48,698 bases of DNA. Source: JBMFOH01 sp049969715 [NCBI: bacterium] (GTDB lineage Bacteria > DUMJ01). Shown here piece after piece: positions 32,654-41,017 of this stretch; the stretch's first letter is position 1, and the number at the start of each line of letters is the position of its first letter. The stretch spans positions 1 to 48,698 of the forward strand of contig JBMFOH010000011.1 of NCBI GenBank assembly GCA_049969715.1, in the 5' to 3' direction. The notes below the pieces were generated by a model. The model had not been told where the DNA came from and searched no databases. It saw only the letters and a list, made by a program, of their open reading frames with translations. Both the position numbers and the translations under genes were made by a program.

Positions 32654-34015
32654 TTACCATCCATATCTATACGGTCCCCAGTCTCTCTTGGTGAGCTCCT
32701 GTTTAGCAAGGACCAATGTATTGGAAGGAATATCTTCGTATGCTATAACCCCTGGTCCGACTAGGCTATAAGATCCTACCTTTACCCCGGGCATTATTAT
32801 TGCATTCACCCCTGTGCGAGAGTAGTTTCCCATATAGGTGGCATTTGCCCCTTCTAGTGGAGACTCCAATCTTCCCTTTATACGATGAGTGCTCTCTAGA
32901 TCGTCGAATCTCAGTGTGCCACATACAGTAGCTGCCCCTATGTCTACTGAGTTACCAAACACCCCATAGAGCTCGGAATAGTGAACTACATATACATTTT
33001 CAAAGAATACACCCTCTATCTCTGCACAATGTCCTATATGGCATCTATTGCCAATAGAGGTGTGTGTTCCAATTTGTGGATAATTATATATAAAGCAATT
33101 ATCTCCAACTACTGCTGGTCCGGTAAATATTGCCCCATTTGTAATGGTAGTATTACTTCCTACTATAAGATTACCAGTAATTACTACTCTAGTTCCAATA
33201 TGGCTATTTTCTCCAAGGATGATATGCCCTTTTATATAGGCGTCAGAAGAGACAGAAGAAGATGAAGGTATGATGTTCTCTCTTATAGAGCTTGTAAGAA
33301 ATTCTATATATCTTCTATTTGCTTCTAATATATGCCAAGGCTTATCGATATCAACAAAGAACCCTTCAGTTTCTACTGCCTTCACCACTAATCCTGATTC
33401 AATCATTATCTGAAATGTCTGGGCAAGCTCTAGTTCTTGAGGTGGCATTCCCCCTACTGGAATATTTTTCATAAAATTAGGGGTTTTTTCTAGAAAATGG
33501 GTAAGGTCCTTACTGATAAAGTAGATTCCACATAGTCTGAAGTCTCCTTCTCTTGGATGTCCCTGTATTGTTACTATCCTGTCTCCTCTTAACCCTGCGC
33601 ATATCCAATCCTGGGACCTCTCCCTTTCTATAGGGGAAACCATAGCACATAACTTAGAATCTTTTGTAGCTTCAATAAAACTCTGGAGGTTATTGGGATG
33701 TATTACTATGTCCCCATAGATGATAATGATATCATCGTCAGGGATTAATTTTAATGCATCTATTACTGCTTTGGCTGTGCCAGTGGTTTTGGACTCTTCT
33801 ATAAAGGAGATACCAGGTTTATCTCTTAGTGTATACCTTATCTCTTCGCCTAGATATCCTATCACTACGTATGTCTCAATATTGAACCTCATCAATTCAT
33901 CAACAATAAGAGAAATAAGAGGTTTATTTGCAACAGGAATAGTAGCTTTTGGCATAGTCTCACTGTATGGCCAGAGTTTAGAACCGGTACCTCCAGCAAG
34001 GATTATAGCCTTCAT
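32654..34015 (-). CDS. Bifunctional sugar-1-phosphate nucleotidylyltransferase with left-handed beta-helix domain
   Basis: A 453-residue protein in two parts. Residues 1-235 form a nucleotidyltransferase domain beginning KAIILAGGTGSKLWPYSETMPKATIPVANKP. IIYGDIVIH near 98 is the metal site, and GDFRLCGIYFISKD follows near 160. From residue 250 on there are many hexapeptide repeats (SHIGTRVVITGNLIVGSN, then TSIGNRCHIGHCAEIEG), forming a left-handed beta helix as in GlmU and the archaeal ST0452 type. The usual GxGTRL arginine is replaced by lysine (GSKL). It is the last gene of the second sugar operon, overlapping the kinase by 4 nt. The nucleotide and sugar used are not evident. Confidence 0.85.
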   Translation of the reverse strand: MKAIILAGGTGSKLWPYSETMPKATIPVANKPLISLIVDELMRFNIETYVVIGYLGEEIRYTLRDKPGISFIEESKTTGTAKAVIDALKLIPDDDIIIIYGDIVIHPNNLQSFIEATKDSKLCAMVSPIERERSQDWICAGLRGDRIVTIQGHPREGDFRLCGIYFISKDLTHFLEKTPNFMKNIPVGGMPPQELELAQTFQIMIESGLVVKAVETEGFFVDIDKPWHILEANRRYIEFLTSSIRENIIPSSSSVSSDAYIKGHIILGENSHIGTRVVITGNLIVGSNTTITNGAIFTGPAVVGDNCFIYNYPQIGTHTSIGNRCHIGHCAEIEGVFFENVYVVHYSELYGVFGNSVDIGAATVCGTLRFDDLESTHRIKGRLESPLEGANATYMGNYSRTGVNAIIMPGVKVGSYSLVGPGVIAYEDIPSNTLVLAKQELTKRDWGPYRYGW

Positions 34016-35013
34016 ATTGACTCCTCCTCTCTATTTATTTTTAGATGCTGGGGAAGTGTAGTGTCTATATTCGTAAATATCTCAGGGATTTGAACCTTGG
34101 TATAGTGATCAAACGCAAGTAGTAAAGCCCCAACAACAGGCTCATACCTTGGAACTACAATCTTAGCCATAGGGATATAGGAATGTAATTCAGCCTTTAT
34201 AAGATCAAAGAGTAAGGGACCCCTTGCCTTAAAGATACTCCCTCCTAGCACTACCTTTATAGGTTCCCTCTCTAGATGAAGCTGCTTTATTATTGCCCAA
34301 GCAGAAATAGCTGTTTCGCTAGCTACCTTTTTTACTATCTCTACTGCCACCCTATCTCCCTCATAGGCAGCGTCAAATACCAAAGGTGCCAATAGGGGGA
34401 TCTTGGCTCTTTCTATTCTTCCATAGTAAAGGTCTTTAGCAAGGGAGACAAAATCTGACTCATTGAAAAATTCTAAAATCATCCGTGATAGTATTGTTCT
34501 TTCTCCCCTCCCATCAAAGTCTCTAAAGACCCTATGTAATGCCTCTCTGGATACATCTCCAGCACCACCCCAGTCACCAAAGACAAATCCCTCTCCAAAG
34601 AGTCTAGCCTCTCTTCCTGTCTTATCTATACCGGCAGCATTCGTCCCTGTCCCCATAATAACTACTACTCCATAGTTATCTTGATCAAGGCCAGCTCTTA
34701 GAGCTGCTAGGGAATCATTTTTTATCATCACTATATCCACCCTATTTAGACTCTCTACCGCTCTTTTGAGCATATCAAAGTCTTCTGGAAAATCAGCTCC
34801 GGCAAGACAGAAACATCCTACATCTGCCCTTTGGATATTAGCCTCTCTAAATGCACCTAATATAGCGGTATCAATCTCTTTCATCGCTGATTCCAATCCA
34901 AAGGTTTCGTAATTACCCGTCCCAGCCGAACCAAAGCCAAGAATGTTTCCTCTTTCATCAGATACTAAGCAGTATGTCTTGGTAGCTCCTGCATCAACTC
35001 CCAAAAGATACAT
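34012..35013 (-). CDS. BadF/BadG/BcrA-type sugar kinase (N-acetylglucosamine kinase-like)
   Basis: A 333-residue ASKHA-fold kinase. The N-terminal phosphate loop GVDAGATKTYCLVSDERG is followed by VIMGTGTNAAGIDKTG near 122 and GEGFVFGDWGGAGDVSREAL near 144, with the C-terminal VVLGGSIFKARG near 255. An in-frame GTG at 35022 would overlap the GH4 gene, but the ATG at 35013 lies 1 nt after the GH4 stop with TAGGGGTGA upstream, so I use it. GlcNAc kinases are the best-known relatives. Here it probably phosphorylates the imported sugar used by the adjacent GH4 enzyme. Confidence 0.85.
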   Translation of the reverse strand: MYLLGVDAGATKTYCLVSDERGNILGFGSAGTGNYETFGLESAMKEIDTAILGAFREANIQRADVGCFCLAGADFPEDFDMLKRAVESLNRVDIVMIKNDSLAALRAGLDQDNYGVVVIMGTGTNAAGIDKTGREARLFGEGFVFGDWGGAGDVSREALHRVFRDFDGRGERTILSRMILEFFNESDFVSLAKDLYYGRIERAKIPLLAPLVFDAAYEGDRVAVEIVKKVASETAISAWAIIKQLHLEREPIKVVLGGSIFKARGPLLFDLIKAELHSYIPMAKIVVPRYEPVVGALLLAFDHYTKVQIPEIFTNIDTTLPQHLKINREEESI

Positions 35014-35014
35014 C

Positions 35015-36289
35015 TCAATCACCCCTAAAGAATTTTGGCAGGAAATTTCTATTCTCTTCTAAGATTCTTTCTAATAGTCCGTCCACTATCTTTGGGTCTC
35101 CAACAAGAGGATGCGCCAGGAGTGCCTGTTTTGCCTTCTTCCTATCACCAGTTATACTAGCTTCTATAGCGAGTTGTTCATAATATTTTACTGTCTGAAT
35201 AAGTCCCTTTATTGGAGGTTCGAGATTTCCACAGGATAATGGAATAGCCCCTTTACCAGAGATTACACAGGAAACCTCTACTACAGCATTGTCAGGTAGC
35301 TCTCTTATTGCTCCATTATTTAAAGTATTAACTATCTGAATATCTTTACTATCAAGGTATATAGATTTCATAAGAGAGACAGCAGCATCTGAATAGTGAG
35401 CTCCACCCCTCTGACTGAGTTCAGGAGGTTTTTCCCTCAGATTCTTGTCTTGATACTTCTTCATAAGCTGTTCTTCTACTTCAAGGACCACCTCTCCTCT
35501 AGACTTTGGGCTAGTTTTAAGATTTGATAGCACCTCTTCTCTATTATAGTAATAGTGCAGATATCCATTCGGAATCATATCAAGGATTTTGATCGATTCT
35601 GCCTCCTTTTCTGGAAGGTTTTTTATAAACCTATCTATCACTATATCTGTGACATCTTTCCCTTTTAGGTATATCTTTCTTACCCAACTTAGGTGATTTA
35701 ATCCAACATAATCTAGAAGGATATCATCAACTTTAGCGTCTAATAAATTGGCAAATTGATTGAGGAATCCAATAGGCACATTGCATAGACCGATCGTCTT
35801 AACCTTTGTATAGTTGAGCAATGCTTCTGTAACTATACCTGAGGGATTGGTAAAGTTTATAAGCCAGGCATCAGGTGATAATTCCTCTATATCTTTAGCA
35901 ATATCAAGCATCACTGGGACTGTCCTAAGGGCATTGGCAAAACCCCCTGCACCAGTAGTCTCCTGTCCTATTACATTGAATTCAAGAGGAATCTTTTCAT
36001 CCTTTATTCTTGACCTTATTCCTCCCACCCTTATCTGAGTGACAATGAAGTTGGCGTCCTTTAAAGCCTCTCTCCTATCCGTTGTGAGTTCAAGGTCTAT
36101 AGGGAGATTCTCTTTCTCAATCATCCTTCCTACTAGAGAACCCACTATATTAAGTTTTGTCTCGTCTATGTCCATAAGTCTCAATGACCTAACAGGAAAA
36201 TATTCTACATTCTTTAGTATTCCTTCTACCAACTCAGGGGTATAACTGCTTCCACCTCCAATTACAGTTAGAACAATTCCTTCTCTCAT
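35015..36289 (-). CDS. Glycoside hydrolase family 4, 6-phospho-beta-glucosidase type
   Basis: A 424-residue NAD+/Mn2+-dependent glycosidase. LTVIGGGSSYTPELVEG is the N-terminal Rossmann motif, INFTNPSGIV lies near 148, the metal cysteine is in IGLCNVPIGF near 170, and the metal histidine is in VGLNHLSW near 201. CN-P is the known signature of GH4 enzymes that act on 6-phospho-beta-glycosides, unlike the CH type at 2301. No PTS gene is nearby to make a phosphorylated disaccharide; the adjacent BadF-type kinase may do so. It is the fourth gene of the binding-protein/permease operon. AGGAG precedes the ATG. Confidence 0.92.
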   Translation of the reverse strand: MREGIVLTVIGGGSSYTPELVEGILKNVEYFPVRSLRLMDIDETKLNIVGSLVGRMIEKENLPIDLELTTDRREALKDANFIVTQIRVGGIRSRIKDEKIPLEFNVIGQETTGAGGFANALRTVPVMLDIAKDIEELSPDAWLINFTNPSGIVTEALLNYTKVKTIGLCNVPIGFLNQFANLLDAKVDDILLDYVGLNHLSWVRKIYLKGKDVTDIVIDRFIKNLPEKEAESIKILDMIPNGYLHYYYNREEVLSNLKTSPKSRGEVVLEVEEQLMKKYQDKNLREKPPELSQRGGAHYSDAAVSLMKSIYLDSKDIQIVNTLNNGAIRELPDNAVVEVSCVISGKGAIPLSCGNLEPPIKGLIQTVKYYEQLAIEASITGDRKKAKQALLAHPLVGDPKIVDGLLERILEENRNFLPKFFRGD

Positions 36290-36402
36290 AAGGCTCCTAT
36301 CTACTCAAATATAACTTGAGGTTAGGGTATTTATATTCCGCCCTTTTTAAAGAGTATCTTCCCCAACTGGCGGTTTTTGGATACCCTTTTATAGATAATG
36401 TC

Positions 36403-37254
36403 TCACCCTTTAAGTCCGGTGACTACAATTCCCTGGATGAAATACCTCTGGGCAAAGAAGAATAATAGAAAGCAGGGAAGAGCTACCACTAATGATGCTG
36501 CCATTAATAGATTCCACGCGGTCATTCCATACATACCTGTGAATCTACTTAGAGCAAGACTTAGGGTCAATTTTTCTCGGCTATTTAGATAGATCAATGG
36601 ACCCATAAAGTCATTCCAGCTCCACATAAACGAGAATATAGCAACTGTTGCCAGTGCAGGCTTAGTAAGGGGAAGTATTATCCTTGAAAATATACCTAGA
36701 TAACTGCACCCATCTATCTTGGCTGCATCATCCAACTCTATAGGGATTGTCATATAGAATTGGCGTAATAAGAATATAAAGAAGGCTCCTCCAAAGAAGT
36801 TAGGAATGATGAGAGGCTTAAATGTATCTGTCCAATTTAGCAATTTAAAAAGGACAAATACAGGAATCATAGTAATCTGCGATGGAATCATCATAGTAGA
36901 GAGGACTATCATAAATAGGAGGTCACGACCTCTAGCTTTAAGTCTTGCAAATCCGTAAGCTACTATGGATGATGAGAGAAGTGACCCTATCATAGTGGCA
37001 AATGTTATAATACTAGTATTTATAAAGTATCTTCCAAATGGGATAAATGTGAGAGCTCTATTGAAGTTGCTAAAATAAATCTTCTTTGGAATCCATTCGG
37101 GAGGAAACAGATACACTTCAGAATCCTCTTTTAAGGATGTAGAGAGCATCCAAAAGATAGGAATCAGTATGATAATACTTGTTACTATCAACACTACATA
37201 TACAAAGCTTTTTGTTAATATCTCTCTTCTTCGTTTACTCTGTAATAGATACAT
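36403..37254 (-). CDS. Sugar ABC transporter permease, MalG type
   Basis: A 283-residue inner-membrane permease with six predicted membrane segments. The ATPase-docking EAA loop reads DDAAKIDGCSYLGIFSRIILP near residue 180, and the C-terminus ends QGIVVTGLKG, typical of MalG-like proteins. AAGGAGG precedes the ATG at 37254. It lies 14 nt after the MalF-type gene. A 113-bp gap with no obvious gene separates it from the GH4 gene downstream. No ATP-binding subunit is encoded in the operon. Confidence 0.95.
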   Translation of the reverse strand: MYLLQSKRRREILTKSFVYVVLIVTSIIILIPIFWMLSTSLKEDSEVYLFPPEWIPKKIYFSNFNRALTFIPFGRYFINTSIITFATMIGSLLSSSIVAYGFARLKARGRDLLFMIVLSTMMIPSQITMIPVFVLFKLLNWTDTFKPLIIPNFFGGAFFIFLLRQFYMTIPIELDDAAKIDGCSYLGIFSRIILPLTKPALATVAIFSFMWSWNDFMGPLIYLNSREKLTLSLALSRFTGMYGMTAWNLLMAASLVVALPCFLLFFFAQRYFIQGIVVTGLKG

Positions 37255-37268
37255 ATAAAGTATCCTCC

Positions 37269-38174
37269 TTACCTTTCCCTAGTACTTTCATAATAAACCC
37301 AGAGAGGAGAAGATTTGAATATCAGAAAGGTTAGAGCCAGGATTATTATAAATAATACCCAAGATAATGCTGATGCGTATCCCATACTGAAGAATTGGAA
37401 TGCATTTTGGTATATGTACAATACATAGAATAATGAGGCATAGTGTGGTCCTCCTCTAGTCATTACATATGCCTGTGTAAATACCTGAAATGACCCAATG
37501 ATCCCCATTATAAGTGTAAACAGTAATACTGGACTCATCATTGGGATTGTTATGTTTAGAAACTTATTAAAGGAATTAGCTCCATCTATCTCTGCTGCCT
37601 CATAGAGTTCGGTAGGAATTCCTTGAAGCCCTGCCAGATATATTACAATATCTCCCCCTATCCCCCAAAAGCTCATAATAATAAGTGCAGGGATTACCCA
37701 TTCCTCACTCATAAGCCAGGCTGGACCGTGGATATGGAATAGTTTCCAAAGCAGAAAGTTGAGGATTCCAAATTCAGGATTAAATATCCACATCCACAAG
37801 AGTGCTACTGCCACCCCTGAGATTACTGACGGCATATAGTAGATTGTTCTGAACCAGGTAAGTCCCTTTATATTTTGGTTTAGAAGAAGTGCTATGATTA
37901 AAGAAAGAATTATTCCTAATGGAACACTGATGAGAGAAAAATAAGAGGTAACTTTTAATGACTGCCAAAACAATGGGTCAGAGAATAACCGTGTATAGTT
38001 CTTTATGCCTATCCAGTTTGGTGGAGTTACCACATCATAGTTACAGAGGCTGAAAAATAGAGAGGCAAAGATTGGTCCAGCAGTAAAGACCAAGAATCCT
38101 ATTATCCAAGGGGAGACAAATAGATAGAAATATAATTCCTCTTTTTTAGCCATAGGGCTCATTCTTGTCTTCAT
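37269..38174 (-). CDS. Sugar ABC transporter permease, MalF type
   Basis: A 301-residue inner-membrane permease with six predicted membrane segments and the EAA motif YEAAEIDGANSFNKFLNITIP near residue 190. The N-terminus (KKEELYFYLFVSPWIIGFLVF) is typical of UgpA/MalF-like subunits. GGAG is 8 nt before the ATG at 38174. It follows the binding-protein gene, with a large hairpin in the gap, and pairs with the MalG-type permease downstream. Confidence 0.95.
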   Translation of the reverse strand: MKTRMSPMAKKEELYFYLFVSPWIIGFLVFTAGPIFASLFFSLCNYDVVTPPNWIGIKNYTRLFSDPLFWQSLKVTSYFSLISVPLGIILSLIIALLLNQNIKGLTWFRTIYYMPSVISGVAVALLWMWIFNPEFGILNFLLWKLFHIHGPAWLMSEEWVIPALIIMSFWGIGGDIVIYLAGLQGIPTELYEAAEIDGANSFNKFLNITIPMMSPVLLFTLIMGIIGSFQVFTQAYVMTRGGPHYASLFYVLYIYQNAFQFFSMGYASALSWVLFIIILALTFLIFKSSPLWVYYESTRER

Positions 38175-38199
38175 AGTTTATTCTCCAGTGTGTTATTTT

Positions 38200-38238
38200 A
38201 TCTTGGGAGAGTTAGAGACTGTCCAACTCCCCCAAGAT
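38200..38238 (-). other. Intercistronic hairpin after the second binding-protein gene
   Basis: ATCTTGGGAGAGTT (38200-38213) pairs with AACTCCCCCAAGAT (38225-38238) with one mismatch, around an 11-nt loop. It lies between the binding-protein stop and the MalF-type permease. There is only a weak AAAATAA tract after it. It probably protects the upstream mRNA end and lowers permease expression relative to the binding protein, as in malE-malF. Confidence 0.7.
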
Positions 38239-38246
38239 ATCAACCT

Positions 38247-39614
38247 CTATTTAACTACATTCTTAAGATTTTCCTCTATAGCCTGGTTAACCTTTTGTAT
38301 CATTGTGTCTAAAACATCCTTGGCTCCCTTTTTGCCTAGCCATAGAGGGTCGGTTTCAGATGTCCATACAGACTGTAGCTTGTAGAACCCAAAGACAGTA
38401 TGCTCTGCATCTTCCTGGCAGTATTTAAATGCACCACTCAATACCTGCTCTAGTTCTTGCTTTGTATTTACCATGGAGGAGCTTATCTTCTCTATATAGT
38501 CCTTTCTAAGAGACTGCCTAGAAGAGATACGACTACTCTTCTCCATAAGTTCCTTTTGAACAGAAGGGCTTGATAGATATTTAATAAATTCCCAGGCTTC
38601 ATTTGGATGTTTTGATGTCCTAGCTATTTCCATAGGGTCTGTATATAGACACACTTTCTTTACATTAGGCACACTATATGGGACCGCTCCTATCCCCCAC
38701 TTGTAGTTCTTTGGCATAGCTCCCCATATAGACCAATCACCGCTAATCACCATCCCCAACTTACCTGTTTTTAATGGGGGACCCATCTGCTCTATCACCT
38801 GTTCTGTGGCAGGTGTGGGACTTACCATATCCTTATAGACTAGATTTGCCCTTTTTTGAAGTGCTGTAAGAAGGGCATTATAGTTTTTGGGCTTATCAAG
38901 GGCAAGTTTCTTTGGTGGATAGCCCTTATATACACCTGGGTCAAACATATCTCCACCCCAAGCCCAAGCTATTTCAAAGAGGTCTCTAGTGTCTAAAAGT
39001 CCATATTGGTCTATCTTGCCATCGCCATTTATATCTCTTGTTAACTTCTTAGCTATCTCTACTAACTTATCCCAGGTCCAGGTCTTATCTAGCCAGTTAG
39101 TGGTGGGATACTTTAACCCTGCATTATCAAAGAGGGTAGCATTATAGAATATGGCGGTATAAGCTTGGGCAAATGGTAACCCCTTTATATTCCCTCTAAA
39201 TGTAGCACCTTCTATAGCAGCTGGATAGAAGTCTTTAATATTTAATACATCCTTATCCTTGTTGATAAGGGTATCTAATGTGAGGTTCATATCCCTTATG
39301 GCATGGTCTACATAGCCAGACTCAGCTGCACACCAGAAGATATCTGGTGGTGTTCCTGCTGCCCACATAGAAAAAAGTTTAGGGTCATATTCTTCGTAGG
39401 GAACGATGATTGCCTCAACAGTTATATCAGGATGCGTACTATTGAAGTCTTTAATAAATCCATCTAAGACAGGAACTTCGTCAGGGTCATCCCTCCAGAG
39501 TATAGTAACCTTAGCCTTTTGTGCATAAGAAAAGGAAACAACTAAAGAACTCAAGACAAGACTAAGAACCACAAGGACTGCTATCGTCCATCTGTTTTGA
39601 AGCTTCTTTGCCAT
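38247..39614 (-). CDS. Sugar ABC transporter, extracellular solute-binding protein (family 1)
   Basis: A 455-residue exported binding protein. A signal peptide covers about the first 31 residues (KKLQNR, then a long hydrophobic core, ending SYA before QKAK). The mature part shows VTILWRDDPDEV, WAAGTPPDIFWCA near 90, and the calcium-loop-like DINGDGKIDQYG near 205, also seen in the first binding protein. A longer frame starts at GTG 39626, but the AGGAGG site overlaps that codon, so I choose the ATG at 39614; GTG 39620 is also possible. It is the first main gene of the second sugar operon. Confidence 0.92.
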   Translation of the reverse strand: MAKKLQNRWTIAVLVVLSLVLSSLVVSFSYAQKAKVTILWRDDPDEVPVLDGFIKDFNSTHPDITVEAIIVPYEEYDPKLFSMWAAGTPPDIFWCAAESGYVDHAIRDMNLTLDTLINKDKDVLNIKDFYPAAIEGATFRGNIKGLPFAQAYTAIFYNATLFDNAGLKYPTTNWLDKTWTWDKLVEIAKKLTRDINGDGKIDQYGLLDTRDLFEIAWAWGGDMFDPGVYKGYPPKKLALDKPKNYNALLTALQKRANLVYKDMVSPTPATEQVIEQMGPPLKTGKLGMVISGDWSIWGAMPKNYKWGIGAVPYSVPNVKKVCLYTDPMEIARTSKHPNEAWEFIKYLSSPSVQKELMEKSSRISSRQSLRKDYIEKISSSMVNTKQELEQVLSGAFKYCQEDAEHTVFGFYKLQSVWTSETDPLWLGKKGAKDVLDTMIQKVNQAIEENLKNVVK

Positions 39615-39691
39615 TTTCACCTTCACCTCCTAAAATTTTAAGCCTTTGAAAGATATCAACCCTTTTATAGGTTAACTTGACTGAATCTTCC

Positions 39692-39733
39692 CTAAGCCTT
39701 TATAATCCTTTGGACTCTGTCTTTTCCAGGCAT
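39692..39733 (-). CDS. Possible 13-residue leader peptide
   Basis: In the leader of the second sugar operon, ATG (complement of 39731-39733) opens a frame MPGKDRVQRIIKA ending in TAG. AGGAG lies 9 nt upstream. The predicted transcription start is only about 12 nt before the start codon. It could act as a leader peptide for translational control of the binding protein, or be chance. There is no run of one amino acid that would suggest classical attenuation. Confidence 0.3.
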   Translation of the reverse strand: MPGKDRVQRIIKA

Positions 39734-39751
39734 CACTCCCTTCTCCTGCTA

Positions 39752-39760
39752 ATTATAGCA
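39752..39760 (-). promoter_or_regulatory. Predicted extended -10 promoter of the second sugar operon
   Basis: The minus strand reads TGCTATAAT (complement of 39752-39760), a perfect extended -10 element. No convincing -35 box is present 17 bp upstream. The start point would be near 39745, leaving a leader of about 130 nt before the binding-protein start, which is long for this window. Confidence 0.5.
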
Positions 39761-39797
39761 CAGAATTTCAATAGGATAGTATAGGAAACTCGTTGAA

Positions 39798-39834
39798 TTT
39801 ATGCTAAAATTAGATTGAAAAATTTTAGCATAAA
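39798..39834. promoter_or_regulatory. Perfect 14-bp inverted repeat upstream of the PilX-like gene
   Basis: TTTATGCTAAAATT (39798-39811) is matched by AATTTTAGCATAAA (39821-39834) around a 9-nt loop. It ends 14 nt before the ATG at 39849, just before the GGGATGAGG ribosome binding site. The left arm contains TGCTAAAAT, which resembles an extended -10 box. It may be an operator over the promoter or an mRNA hairpin that affects translation. Confidence 0.6.
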
Positions 39835-39848
39835 GGGGATGAGGATAA

Positions 39849-40997
39849 ATGATTAAAGGTAAAGAAGGAATAGCTCTTGTAATGGCAATATTTTTTATTG
39901 TTGCTATCGCCATACTTTTGAGTGCAGTTTTGATGTTAAATAGCCAGGAGATAAAAGCTACGCAACTACAGCTAGACGGCAATAAGGCATTTTATTATGC
40001 AGAGGCAGGAGTAGAGTATGGCTTAGCGCAGGTGTTGAATGGAGCTATCAATCTTCTACCTGGTCAATCAGCAGATTTAAGTAGCAATTTTAAGACCTCT
40101 CTAAAGCAAAGTTCTGGAGATAGTAATATAGATGATAACACCAATACCAATATCAACTTAATAGTATATAGTCCTAGCACTTCAGATTATAAATTTACCT
40201 GTGAAGTTAAATACAATAAGACAAGAAGAAAGGTGATGAAAGAAGTATTGCTATATACAGGAATCTGGAGTAAGGCGATGGCAAGTAATGGAGATATAAA
40301 TTTAGATATTAATGCAGGACAAAATGGAAGTATTACAATCAATGGAGATATATTTTCAAATGGAAATATTACAGGTAGTAAAAAAGATGGGGTAACTATT
40401 AACGGAACAATTTATGCACATGGAAAAATAAGTGGGTTTGATGCCTCAGTACCACAGTATCCAAACTCTCCTTCTCTTCAATTTCCTTCTATAAACCTTA
40501 ACTACTACAAAAGCATAGCCCAATATGTATATTCTAGGGAGGACCAATTTATAAACGCCTTTAAATCTGGACAACTTTCTGGACCTGGGGTTGTCTATGT
40601 ATCTGATAATCTTCATATTGTAAATTTACAGGGACTAAATATCACAGGTCTTACTATAGTGGTTGAGGGTGATATCCACATAAACAATCAAAATGAGATG
40701 ACTATAGATGGCGGAAGTAGTATGGTTACCTTTGTAGCAGGAGGAAGTGTGAGGTTTAATAATGATGCAAAGTTTACTTTTAGTAATTGTATAGTATATG
40801 CTATCAATAATATCGACTTTAGAAATATGAAAGCTAATGTAACCATAAATAACGGTGCTATATATGCCCAGAATGGATATATAAGTTTAAATAATATAAA
40901 GAATGCATTTCAAGTATACCGAGGCAATTGGAGCCCAGAGGACCTATTCCTTTTTGATGTCTATAAGACAATTTCTTGGAGTGATAGTGGAGTGTAA
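39849..40997 (+). CDS. PilX-like pilin-type protein with beta-roll C-terminus
   Basis: A 382-residue protein. The N-terminus (KGKEGIALVMAIFFIVAIAILLSAVLML, then the acidic SQE) resembles PilX/minor-pilin membrane helices, and KAFYYAEAGVEYGLAQVL is the well-known continuation in PilX N-terminal domains. From about residue 150 the sequence is rich in Asn, Gly and Ile, with repeated strand-turn units (INGDIFSNGNI, INGTIYAHGKI, then VVEGDIHINNQ and INNGAIYAQNGYI). These suggest a right-handed beta helix or bactofilin-like roll. The classical GFTLVE prepilin cleavage site is not obvious. No pilus assembly gene is adjacent. Confidence 0.75.
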   Translation: MIKGKEGIALVMAIFFIVAIAILLSAVLMLNSQEIKATQLQLDGNKAFYYAEAGVEYGLAQVLNGAINLLPGQSADLSSNFKTSLKQSSGDSNIDDNTNTNINLIVYSPSTSDYKFTCEVKYNKTRRKVMKEVLLYTGIWSKAMASNGDINLDINAGQNGSITINGDIFSNGNITGSKKDGVTINGTIYAHGKISGFDASVPQYPNSPSLQFPSINLNYYKSIAQYVYSREDQFINAFKSGQLSGPGVVYVSDNLHIVNLQGLNITGLTIVVEGDIHINNQNEMTIDGGSSMVTFVAGGSVRFNNDAKFTFSNCIVYAINNIDFRNMKANVTINNGAIYAQNGYISLNNIKNAFQVYRGNWSPEDLFLFDVYKTISWSDSGV

Positions 40998-41017
40998 TTG
41001 TTTTGGAGGGATGATTT

